A stretch of 26,008 nucleotides of DNA. Source: JANQIV01 sp050117315. Lineage in GTDB: Bacteria > Bacteroidota > Ignavibacteria > Ignavibacteriales > Melioribacteraceae. This document shows, piece after piece, positions 1 to 6,002 of the stretch. Numbering within the stretch: the first letter of the stretch is position 1; each line of letters opens with the position of its first letter. The stretch covers positions 1 to 26,008 of the forward strand of contig JASFMY010000101.1 in assembly GCA_050117315.1 (NCBI GenBank), in the 5' to 3' direction. Made by a program: the position numbers and the translations under genes. The notes below the pieces were generated by a model. The model made no database searches, had not been told where the DNA came from, and saw nothing but the letters and a program-made list of their open reading frames with translations.

Positions 1-44
1 ACCGTATTAAATCCCCATAGAATAAGGAGATGGTTTCGCACAAC

Positions 45-119
45 AGAATTTTATCTGTAAATGACATAATATAGCTTTATCCGCCTTTATATTTTTTTCT
101 CATTTCCAGATAAAATTCT
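45..119. repeat. Imperfect 20-bp inverted repeat upstream of the membrane protein gene
   Basis: The arms 45-64 and 100-119 are complementary with one mismatch (13 bp perfect at the outer ends). The 35-nt loop is AT-rich. It lies just before the GTG start at 154. It could be an element relic, a structured leader or a bidirectional terminator of an upstream gene. The T-run (93-98) lies inside the loop rather than after the stem, so a standard intrinsic terminator is not supported. Confidence 0.5.
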
Positions 120-153
120 TTAAAGTTTTAGAGCTGTTTATATAAACTACAGT

Positions 154-423
154 GTGAAAAAGCAATGGGATAGTCATTGGGAAGTATGGTATTACATTCG
201 CCCACTTGTCAGCATTCTAGCTGGTAGTATTAGTTATATTTTTCTCAAAGCTGGTTTGTTAATACTTGAATCTAAAGAAATGCAAAATTCTGATAATTAT
301 GGATTCCTTGCCGTTGCTTTTATTGCCGGTCTTAATGTTGATAACTTTATGAAAAAAATAGAAAGCATTGCAGAATCAGCTTGGGGAATCAATAAGTCTA
401 AAACATCGAAGGATGATAAATAA
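154..423 (+). CDS. Small membrane protein of unknown function, paired with an MBL-fold protein
   Basis: An 89-residue protein with a GTG start. I do not recognise a named family. Residues about 14-35 form a hydrophobic segment, and a second, weaker one (about 48-62, FLAVAFIAGLNVDNF) leads into a charged amphipathic tail ending in KTSKDDK. That layout suggests a small inner-membrane anchor with a cytoplasmic tail. The stop codon is 3 nt before the ATG of the MBL-fold gene, so the two are almost certainly co-translated. No convincing Shine-Dalgarno motif is seen at the GTG. The frame is open upstream only to a stop at 121-123, so the gene could be the C-terminal part of a longer ancestor. Confidence 0.6.
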   Translation: MKKQWDSHWEVWYYIRPLVSILAGSISYIFLKAGLLILESKEMQNSDNYGFLAVAFIAGLNVDNFMKKIESIAESAWGINKSKTSKDDK

Positions 424-426
424 AAA

Positions 427-1200
427 ATGAACATCAAGATATTTAATGTTTCACATGGATTTTGTTCTTTAATTACAGCAGATAACAGAAATCTAATTCT
501 GATTGACTGTGGTTCTGACGGTATTAATTTTTCTCCAACTTCTTATCTCCAAAACATTGGATGTAACGGCATTGAAGGTTTTATAATAAGCAATTATGAT
601 GAAGACCATCTTACTGATTTGCCAAACTTACTCAACAATTACCATATTGATGTACTTTATCGAAATAAGTCAATCACTCCATCTCAACTAGAGGCACTTA
701 AAATAAAAAGTGGTCCTATTACAACGGCAATGCGGAGAACAATTGACTTGGCGGCAGAATATTGTAATCCAGTTTCAAACTCACCAGATTTTTCCGGAAT
801 TAATCTCAGTCTTTTTTATAACCACTATCCATCCTTTACTGATACGAATAATCTTAGCGTTGTGACATTTATAGAATACAATGACTTTTCAATAGTATAC
901 CCTGGTGACTTAGAAAAAGCTGGTTGGGAGAAATTATTAGAAGACACCTCATTTCAAAATAAGCTTAAAGATGTTGATATATTTGTTGCCTCTCACCATG
1001 GAAGAGAAAATGGTTATAATTCAAAAGTATTTGATTACTGTAATCCTTGGGTAGTAATAATCTCAGATAAAGAAATTGTTCATGAGACACAAAAAAATAA
1101 TTATGCTTCTCATGCAAAAGGGATACTTTGGAATGGTGGTCCAGAAAAAAGGTATGTCCTTACTACGCGAAGTGATGGACACATAAGTTATGGTCGGTAA
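427..1200 (+). CDS. ComEC/Rec2-like MBL-fold hydrolase with altered metal motif
   Basis: A 257-residue protein with the MBL fold in the ComEC/Rec2-like style. Strand LILIDCG (residues 23-29) is followed by SNYDEDHLTDLP (55-66), which sits where HxHxDH would be. Asp60 and His61 are kept, but the two upstream histidines are Asn56 and Asp58. The later motifs are present: YPGDLEKAGW (Asp161) and SHHGRENGYN (His190, His191), followed by CNPWVVIISDKE and a late SHAKG (His229). There is no signal peptide, so it is cytoplasmic or held by the small membrane protein directly upstream. Substrate is unknown. A trypsin-like protease remnant of the same strand follows about 400 bp later; MBL and trypsin-like proteins occur together in some NTPase-based conflict systems (for example Avs1 types), so a broken defence cassette is possible. 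Confidence 0.8.
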   Translation: MNIKIFNVSHGFCSLITADNRNLILIDCGSDGINFSPTSYLQNIGCNGIEGFIISNYDEDHLTDLPNLLNNYHIDVLYRNKSITPSQLEALKIKSGPITTAMRRTIDLAAEYCNPVSNSPDFSGINLSLFYNHYPSFTDTNNLSVVTFIEYNDFSIVYPGDLEKAGWEKLLEDTSFQNKLKDVDIFVASHHGRENGYNSKVFDYCNPWVVIISDKEIVHETQKNNYASHAKGILWNGGPEKRYVLTTRSDGHISYGR

Positions 1201-1201
1201 A

Positions 1202-1247
1202 CTTTGGCGAAGGAGGACATGTCCTTCGAAGCCTTGGCGAAGGAGGA
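1202..1247. repeat. Two copies of a 16-bp direct repeat, 30 bp apart, with internal palindromes
   Basis: TTGGCGAAGGAGGA occurs at 1234-1247, with a near-copy at 1204-1217 (the period of the two 16-mers is 30 bp). Between them lie the palindromes AGGACATGTCCT and CTTCGAAG, so the first copy can fold back on the spacer (CGAAGGA with TCCTTCG). It starts two bases after the MBL stop codon. It resembles the short GC-richer palindromic repeats scattered between genes in such genomes. There is no T-run, so a terminator role is unsupported. Confidence 0.6.
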
Positions 1248-1553
1248 TTTAATGGTTGAGTGTAAAAAGCAGTTTTTATATTTTAGAATTAACAGTTGAT
1301 TGAATATTATCTTGACTGTAAAAAAACCTGTGAGATAAACAGGTATTGATATGTATTTTGAATCAGCAAGATAGTACGAAAAGAGAAACGTACTTGAAAA
1401 CAGCACAGGGTAAAAGATATATCAAAAATAGAATAAAAAAGTAAAGTTGCAAGATTTTTCAGTAAAAGTAGAGAGTTGTTAGATCGGGAGGATATCACAA
1501 AAGTAACAACTGCTACTGTGTTAGTTCTGCAACTCAATATAAAATTACACATC
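1248..1553. other. Non-coding or decayed stretch between the MBL gene and the protease remnant
   Basis: No intact gene is seen on either strand. Short open stretches exist in several frames on the plus strand, interrupted by stops (for example the frame ending at the TAG just after 1557), which suggests a decayed sequence that cannot be identified. The expected N-terminal part of the trypsin-like protease is not recognisable here. Confidence 0.4.
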
Positions 1554-1597
1554 AAAATGTAGATAGAAATAACTCATTATTTCTATCTACATTTTTT
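1554..1597. terminator. Perfect 18-bp AT-rich hairpin with T-run
   Basis: Arms 1554-1571 and 1578-1595 are perfectly complementary with a 6-nt loop. On the plus strand the second arm ends in a run of six T (1592-1597), and on the minus strand the stem likewise ends in a short U-tract. It could work as a bidirectional terminator, or be a small palindromic element. It overlaps the first codons of the protease-like remnant, so that remnant probably does not continue functionally upstream of it. Confidence 0.5.
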
Positions 1598-1798
1598 CTA
1601 ATTCAAGACCCAAGCATTGATGGGTATAGTGGTGCTCCAGTATTTATGATTGAAACTTTTAGATTTGGAAGCACACTTATGAAAGGATTTGATTCTTTTG
1701 GTTGTTCTGGATTAATTCATGGTACTTACTCAGATAATACTGGTGATAAGTTAGGATTAGTTATTCCATCAAAATATATTTTTGATTTGATTAAGTAG
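1592..1798 (+). pseudogene. C-terminal remnant of a trypsin-like serine protease
   Basis: Read by hand in the frame ending at TAG 1796-1798, this encodes about 68 residues. FFLIQDPSIDGYSGAPVF matches the nucleophile region of trypsin-like peptidases (GxSGxPVF), with Ser encoded at 1628-1630. It is followed by a CSGLIHGTYSDNTGDKLG segment and the tail VIPSKYIFDLIK, as in the last strands of these peptidases. The catalytic His and Asp regions are missing, so it cannot be an active protease. The frame is open back to 1472, but the residues before about 1592 do not resemble the family. Its position after the MBL gene suggests it was the next gene of that cassette. Confidence 0.7.
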
Positions 1799-1893
1799 AT
1801 GTATAACAATGTACTGAGATAAAAGTCAAGGATAAATAGAAAAGAAAATGTCAAAGAACCAAAACACAACGTATGTTAATTGTGGAAGCAAGA

Positions 1894-2010
1894 TTAATAA
1901 TCTGGTGAATATATAGTTCCGTTTTCCCAAATAGCATAAATAAATAAAAGAAGTTTTCTGGCCACTGTAATTAAGGTAGCTTTTATTTTAGCCTTTTTCC
2001 CCGATGGAAA
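1894..2010 (-). pseudogene. C-terminal remnant of an IS110/IS116-family transposase
   Basis: On the minus strand about 37 residues (GKKAKIKATLITVARKLLLF and then IYAIWENGTIY) resemble the C-terminal end of IS110/IS116/IS902 transposases, where a Gly-Lys stretch precedes an Ala-rich helix with ARKLL and a final short tail. The catalytic DEDD domain and the transposase_20 core are absent; only the tail remains, with its own stop at 1894-1896. It lies between the protease remnant and the M28 peptidase gene and marks an old insertion or deletion breakpoint. The call rests on a short stretch. Confidence 0.5.
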
Positions 2011-2095
2011 GTTTACGCGCCTTCGGTGTGGCACAATTAAATAATTTTCTTCTTTCCTATTTGAAAGATAGAAATCGTTATACCGCTTAAAAAAT

Positions 2096-3313
2096 ATGAA
2101 TAATATCAAAATTAATGTTGAAGATGTGTCTGATGTATTAATAACTACGAACAGTATTATTAAAACTTATGGACCAAGATTACCGGGTACAGATAGTTGT
2201 ATAAAAGCAGCTGAGCACCTCAAAAAAGAATTAGCGAAATACTGCGATAAAGTTTTTGAAACTAATTTTACTCAACATCCTGGTGCATTTTTTTATATTC
2301 CCACAATTTTAGCAATTGCTTATTTCTTGGGCTCAATACTATTTGTTATAAATTTTATTCATGCTGCTCTTTTAGTTTACTTTTTGGGATTAGTTTATTT
2401 GTTAAGTCAATTTATCTTTTTTGGCAATACATTTGATAAGTTCTTCCGGGCAAAACCCGGTAAAAATGTATTTGGTATCATAGAACCAAGCAGAGAATTG
2501 AAACAGCAGATAATTATCAGCTCTCATCACGATAGTCCATATATTTGCAATTTCTTAAGAGCAAATCAGAAACTCTATGCTTTTAGATTATTCATCCCAA
2601 TTATTTTCTATCTCTTTATTTTTATATCAATAATAATAATTTCCTTTTCAAATGAAATAAGAGAGAATTCCTCTTTCTCAACAGTTTTGTTTGGTTCAAT
2701 TGTTACCGGTTCTATATTTGCCTTGCCGTTGTTCTGGTATAATAGTCGAAAAGGATCTCCCGGCGCGGGTGATAACTTACTTAGCAGTGTAATTGGTATC
2801 AAAATATCAGAGGTAATTAAAAAAAATGCAAATCGTCTTTTACATACAAGAATTATAGTGCTGAGTAATGATGGAGAAGAGATCGGACAAAAAGGAGTTC
2901 AAGCATTTATAAACCAGAACAAAGAATTATTAAACGAATGTCCAACATACGTTTTGAATTTAGACAGCATTTTCAAATATGAAGATTTAGCGTTATTGAT
3001 ATCCGATAGAAACGGAACAATTCAATTATCGGAACAACTTGGGGATGAAATATTAAATATAGCTAATCAATTAGGTTATAAAGTCACGAAGAAAAAGTTT
3101 CCCTTGGGCGGAGGAGGCACAGATGCAGCACATTTTTCAAAAACAGATATTAAATCGATTTCATTAATTGGAATATCAACAGATTTAATCCGAGATAATA
3201 TGTTTTATCATACGGCAAATGATATAGTTGATAATCTTGATGCCAATGCAATTGAAGCTGCAATAAATATTGTTTTGAATGATATTTATTATAAAGATAG
3301 TATCGTGGTATAA
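2096..3313 (+). CDS. Membrane-associated M28-family zinc peptidase
   Basis: A 405-residue protein with the complete M28 (aminopeptidase Y/glutaminyl-cyclase-like) metal set: His144 in SSHHDSPY (His145 and Asp146 follow), bridging Asp226 in GAGDNLLSSV, Glu261-Glu262 in NDGEEIG (general base plus ligand), Asp290 in LNLDSI and His372 in FYHTANDIVDNL. A GGGGTDAAHFSK loop near the C-terminus is also typical. The catalytic domain is interrupted by hydrophobic stretches at about 65-112 (two or three segments), 165-184 and 197-215, so it should sit in the inner membrane. The expected role is removal of N-terminal amino acids from peptides. The ATG at 2096 follows an AT-rich leader without a clear ribosome site. 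It stands alone on its strand, with an IS110 remnant on one side and repeats on the other. Confidence 0.85.
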   Translation: MNNIKINVEDVSDVLITTNSIIKTYGPRLPGTDSCIKAAEHLKKELAKYCDKVFETNFTQHPGAFFYIPTILAIAYFLGSILFVINFIHAALLVYFLGLVYLLSQFIFFGNTFDKFFRAKPGKNVFGIIEPSRELKQQIIISSHHDSPYICNFLRANQKLYAFRLFIPIIFYLFIFISIIIISFSNEIRENSSFSTVLFGSIVTGSIFALPLFWYNSRKGSPGAGDNLLSSVIGIKISEVIKKNANRLLHTRIIVLSNDGEEIGQKGVQAFINQNKELLNECPTYVLNLDSIFKYEDLALLISDRNGTIQLSEQLGDEILNIANQLGYKVTKKKFPLGGGGTDAAHFSKTDIKSISLIGISTDLIRDNMFYHTANDIVDNLDANAIEAAINIVLNDIYYKDSIVV

Positions 3314-3421
3314 CCCATATTAAATAATACCTAAATTGGGTGTAAAGTAATTCCATTGCTGCCACCGTCCCACGCCAAAATACAGGCGGGGCCAGCCTTC
3401 GTTAAAACTACGGCGGGCTCA

Positions 3422-3734
3422 CTAGTGTGATTCTGTATTGTCATTCCCGCACGTATTAGGGTGTGTTGCAAAACTCAATTAGGTGTTTCAATAGCCACGT
3501 GCCTCAGCACGTCGGAAACAAAAAACCGAATAGAATCCAGGCTTTAGCCCAAATATTAGTGAAAATTGGGCTAAAGCCCTGAGTTTTTGTTGAGACTTAT
3601 TGTCCACGACCTGAAAGGTCGTGGCTATAATTATTGTCTTTGAGTTCTGCAACACACTCATTAAGCGGGAATCTAATTTATAAAAGTGGATTCCCGATAA
3701 TCCGCGGCGGAATTCGGGAATGACACGACACTAG
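3422..3734. mobile_element. Palindromic element A, copy 1, interrupted by element B
   Basis: A non-coding element whose core has the 10-bp inverted ends GTCATTCCCG (3440-3449) and CGGGAATGAC (3715-3724). Weaker outer ends CTAGTGT (3422-3428) and ACACTAG (3728-3734) may be its true limits. Inside the core, GGAATC and GATTCC form a second stem. With element B and one ATTA removed, the core is about 80 bp and lines up with the second copy at 25177-25249. No open reading frame is present, so it would need a transposase encoded elsewhere. Confidence 0.7.
3459..3659. mobile_element. Element B: 201-bp MITE-like insertion with 4-bp target duplication
   Basis: Inserted inside element A. The ends are inverted repeats of 20 bp with two mismatches: GGGTGTGTTGCAAAACTCAA at the left, and the complement of the right end reads GAGTGTGTTGCAGAACTCAA. 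ATTA flanks both sides (3455-3458 and 3660-3663), and the second A copy has a single GTATTAA at this place, so this is a real insertion with a 4-bp duplication. Inside are further hairpins: CCACGTGC...GCACGTCGG near the left end, GGCTTTAGCCCAA with TTGGGCTAAAGCC in the middle, and CCACGACC...GGTCGTGG near the right. It has no coding capacity. Confidence 0.8.
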
Positions 3735-3805
3735 AGTTACTTTTCAAGCACAAAGGTCTAATATATTGTTCCGGCGATAATATAGGCTGCATTGTTGCAG
3801 TGTAA

Positions 3806-3892
3806 ATTTGGTTTCGGATTTTGTTTTTTTTATGAACTCACTTTTATCTCTCTTACAAAGAGAGAAGTTCATGAAAAAATCCGAAACCAATT
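3806..3892. repeat. Diverged element D, third copy (inverted repeat)
   Basis: Arms TTGGTTTCGGATTTT (3808-3822) and AAAATCCGAAACCAA (3876-3890) are perfectly complementary. Inside, TATGAACT pairs with AGTTCATG, and CTCTCT pairs with AGAGAG. The arm and the adjoining T-rich, GAACTCAC core resemble element D at 25803-25935, with C in place of T at one arm position and a shortened core. It is therefore probably a diverged relative. Confidence 0.55.
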
Positions 3893-4119
3893 CATTGTTA
3901 CTTCACTAATCTTGAACTATTCTTTTGCATTGAATATTATTGCCGGAGTAATATAACTAAGTTTGATCTTTCGTAATTAACTACTGAGAATCCATATTCA
4001 TTTAATTACCTAATTATTTTCTATCAACCGGTCAAAAAACAGATTTTGGTCTTAAACATTTGTTTACGAGTACTCCAATTCTTCCGGCTCATAAACTTTT
4101 GTTTTTTATTGATGATTAA

Positions 4120-4276
4120 AGTTTCTGCAAAATAAAAAAGTCAGTCGAACCCGTTTTTTGGGTGAGCCTGTCCGCCGTCTTTTTGGCGGGAAATCTTTCA
4201 ATTAGAGTACAATTTCAAAGATTTCTCCCTCCAGTCGAAATGACAAAACATTTAGATATCTAATTTTGCAGAAACT
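4120..4276. mobile_element. Element C, copy 1: 157-bp MITE-like repeat
   Basis: Perfect 14-bp inverted ends: AGTTTCTGCAAAAT at 4120-4133 and ATTTTGCAGAAACT at 4263-4276. The core includes CCGCCGTCTTTTTGGCGGG (a small hairpin) and AAAGATTTCTCCCTCCAGTC. A second copy at 5871-5979 shares the left end, the AAAGATTTCTC segment and TTTAGATATCTAATTTTGC at the right. There is no coding capacity. Confidence 0.7.
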
Positions 4277-4353
4277 CTATTATAACGAGGAAGTAGAAAA
4301 ACACCGCAAAAAAACGGAACCGGAAACGAAAGACGCGTAAACAATTTGAATGC

Positions 4354-4378
4354 AGGGACGGAAAAATATTCCGTCCCT
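4354..4378. repeat. Perfect 10-bp hairpin
   Basis: AGGGACGGAA (4354-4363) pairs with TTCCGTCCCT (4369-4378) around a 5-nt loop. No T-run follows on either strand, so this is more likely a short palindromic repeat than an intrinsic terminator. It lies in the repeat-rich gap downstream of the reductase gene. The rest of the gap from 3314 to 4545 holds elements A to D relatives and stretches such as GATTTCTCCCTCC (about 4460-4472) but no gene. Confidence 0.5.
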
Positions 4379-4545
4379 ACCGACGTGTCGCATTTGTGAT
4401 GTCGGGAATGTCCCAAGAACTCTTTCGGAGAGAAATCTTATAAACCGGGAAAGGATAGATTTCTCCCTCCGGTCGGAATGACAAACTATGAGGAGTCCGT
4501 AAAGACACCCGCCTATATTCGGTAGGGCGGTTGGTATACAGAATT

Positions 4546-5421
4546 TTACGATGCATAAACCTTCTTCAAAAAGTCTACTAAAGATGTTGGTTTATTACCG
4601 GTTAAAGTTTCTATGGTACCGGAGGTTTGTTCAAATTCTCCTTGTTTAACGGCTTCTGCAAAACCGGCAATAGCCCCAATGTATTCCGCAGGTACACTTG
4701 CTTCCGATAAGGTTTTTGTATACTCTTCTTGGGTAGGTGAAACATAGTTGATTGCTTTTCCCGTTACTTCGGATAGGGCAACAGCAACTTCCTTAAAGGT
4801 ATAAACCTTATCGGATGCAATATCGTACTCTTTATTTTCATGCCCGTAAGTTGTAAGAATAACTGCAGCCGCTTCGGCCATATCTTTGCGTGTTGCAAAA
4901 GCTGTCTTTCCATCACCCGCAGGCAGATAAATTAAACCGGTCTCCAAAACTTTTTCGCCAATGAACATTGGTATAATATCCATATATAAATTATGTTTTA
5001 ATATTGTATAAGTAAGCCCGGATTCTTTAAGCCAATTCTCGGTTTTTAAGTGCGCTTCTGCTACCATTACTATCGGGGAAGTTTCCGTTTCGTTTTTTCT
5101 TGCAAAGCTGGTATATACAATATGTTTTACCCCGGAATCTTTAGCCGCTTTTACAACATTTTCATGTTGTTTTACTCTGACGGTAATATCACTGCCGGAA
5201 ATAAAATACAACTTGTCAATATCTTTAAAAGCTTGAAGGAGGGAATTAAAATTATCATAATTTCCTTCCCTAATTTCAATTCCCTTTTCTTTCAATGTTT
5301 CTGTTTTGGAAAGATCCCTTGCAAGCGCTGCAATATTTGCTGTGTCTGTTCTTTTTAATAAAGAATTAATTACTTCAGTGCCTAAACTGCCTGTCGCCCC
5401 GGTTACTAAAATCTTACCCAT
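4546..5421 (-). CDS. NAD(P)H-binding SDR oxidoreductase, QorB/NmrA-like
   Basis: A 291-residue atypical short-chain dehydrogenase. The N-terminal MGKILVTGATGSLG has the GxxGxxG dinucleotide motif. It is followed by ALARDLSK (cofactor-recognition strand), a YTSFARK strand and the ILKHNLYMD segment typical of NmrA/QorB-like proteins. The length is close to E. coli QorB (YtfG, 286 residues), which reduces quinones with NADPH; a redox-sensing NmrA-like role cannot be excluded. There is no signal peptide, so it is cytoplasmic. The ATG has an AGAGGT ribosome site a few bases upstream. An element D copy begins about 39 bp upstream of the start, so the native promoter is either very short or partly provided by the element. 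It is a single-gene unit. Confidence 0.8.
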   Translation of the reverse strand: MGKILVTGATGSLGTEVINSLLKRTDTANIAALARDLSKTETLKEKGIEIREGNYDNFNSLLQAFKDIDKLYFISGSDITVRVKQHENVVKAAKDSGVKHIVYTSFARKNETETSPIVMVAEAHLKTENWLKESGLTYTILKHNLYMDIIPMFIGEKVLETGLIYLPAGDGKTAFATRKDMAEAAAVILTTYGHENKEYDIASDKVYTFKEVAVALSEVTGKAINYVSPTQEEYTKTLSEASVPAEYIGAIAGFAEAVKQGEFEQTSGTIETLTGNKPTSLVDFLKKVYAS

Positions 5422-5459
5422 GTTAATACCTCTTATTTTAAATTGATCAATTACTTAAT

Positions 5460-5607
5460 TATACACAAGCCAAATTGGTTTTGGGATTTTGCCATAAAAT
5501 CCTCTCTTTTTAAGACCTGCCCGCCGTACTAGACTTTGGAAGGCGGGGAGGATTTTGGTGAGTTCTAAATAAAAACTAAATCCCAAAACCAATTTGCAAC
5601 AAGTATA
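5460..5607. mobile_element. Element D, copy 1: inverted-repeat element
   Basis: 148 bp. The arms AAATTGGTTTTGGGATTT and AAATCCCAAAACCAATTT face each other near the ends, with TATACACAAGCC outside the left arm and GCAACAAGTATA outside the right arm. The core contains a GC-rich segment with GGCGGGGAGGATTT. The copy at 25803-25935 has the same outer sequences but its core reads in the opposite direction. No coding capacity. Confidence 0.75.
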
Positions 5608-5637
5608 TATCGACTTACTTTTAGTAAGTAAATATAA

Positions 5638-5859
5638 GAATGCAACATACTTCAAACTAATAGTTTGTCAATATCCGGTATTGGTGAGACCGAAAGTGTT
5701 ATAAAATTTTTTGAAATTAATATCAAAAATTACCCGCCAAGTCCTTCTGTTTATAAAAATTTGGTCGATTTATATTCAAAAACTGGAAGTAAAGGAAAGG
5801 CGAAAATATTATATGAAAAAGCAGATAGTATAAAAACTATCGATAAAAAAAATGTTTGA
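5638..5859 (+). pseudogene. C-terminal TPR stump (hydrolase-associated tetratricopeptide repeat)
   Basis: About 65-70 residues remain, ending in a TAG/TGA-closed frame. The segment from VIKFFEINIKNYPPSPSVY through LVDLYSKTGSKGKAKILYEKA follows the tetratricopeptide pattern (aromatic, Asn-x-x-x-x-Pro-x-S, Val-Tyr-x-x-Leu, Tyr-x-x-x-Gly). Such a single TPR unit is common at the C-terminus of serine hydrolases and beta-lactamase-related proteins in Bacteroidota. The enzyme part is missing: immediately upstream lies element D, and the only start is a TTG without a ribosome site. It is best read as a leftover 3' end. Confidence 0.55.
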
Positions 5860-5870
5860 GGATTTATTAG

Positions 5871-5979
5871 AGTTTCTGCAAAATAAAAAAATTGTCGGTA
5901 CCCGTTGATTTCAAAGATTTCTCTCCCGATAAAAAACATCGGGATCGAAATGCCAAAACGTTTAGATATCTAATTTTGC
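5871..5979. mobile_element. Element C, copy 2 (right end incomplete)
   Basis: Left end AGTTTCTGCAAAAT at 5871-5884 is identical to copy 1. The right end matches up to TTTAGATATCTAATTTTGC and then diverges, so the terminal inverted repeat is lost. An inner hairpin CCCGAT...ATCGGG (about 5926-5944) lies downstream of the DUF5107-like gene and might help stop its transcripts, although no good U-tract follows. Confidence 0.6.
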
Positions 5980-6002
5980 TTAGTCCCAAATCCGTTTTAT
6001 AC

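Noticed and set aside
124..140. A string resembling the GTTTTAGAGCT start of some type II CRISPR repeats.
   Set aside because: It occurs once, has no spaced copies, and no cas gene or array is present in the window.
1307..1555. Minus-strand open frame of about 82 codons between the MBL gene and the protease stump.
   Set aside because: Cys/Phe/Leu-rich composition typical of antisense AT-rich DNA, no ribosome site, no known motif.
1472..1591. Upstream extension of the protease-like frame.
   Set aside because: The frame is open, but the residues do not resemble trypsin-like proteases and an 18-bp hairpin intervenes.
4354..4378. Perfect hairpin as a terminator for the reductase gene.
   Set aside because: It lies about 170 bp beyond the stop codon and has no U-tract on either strand.
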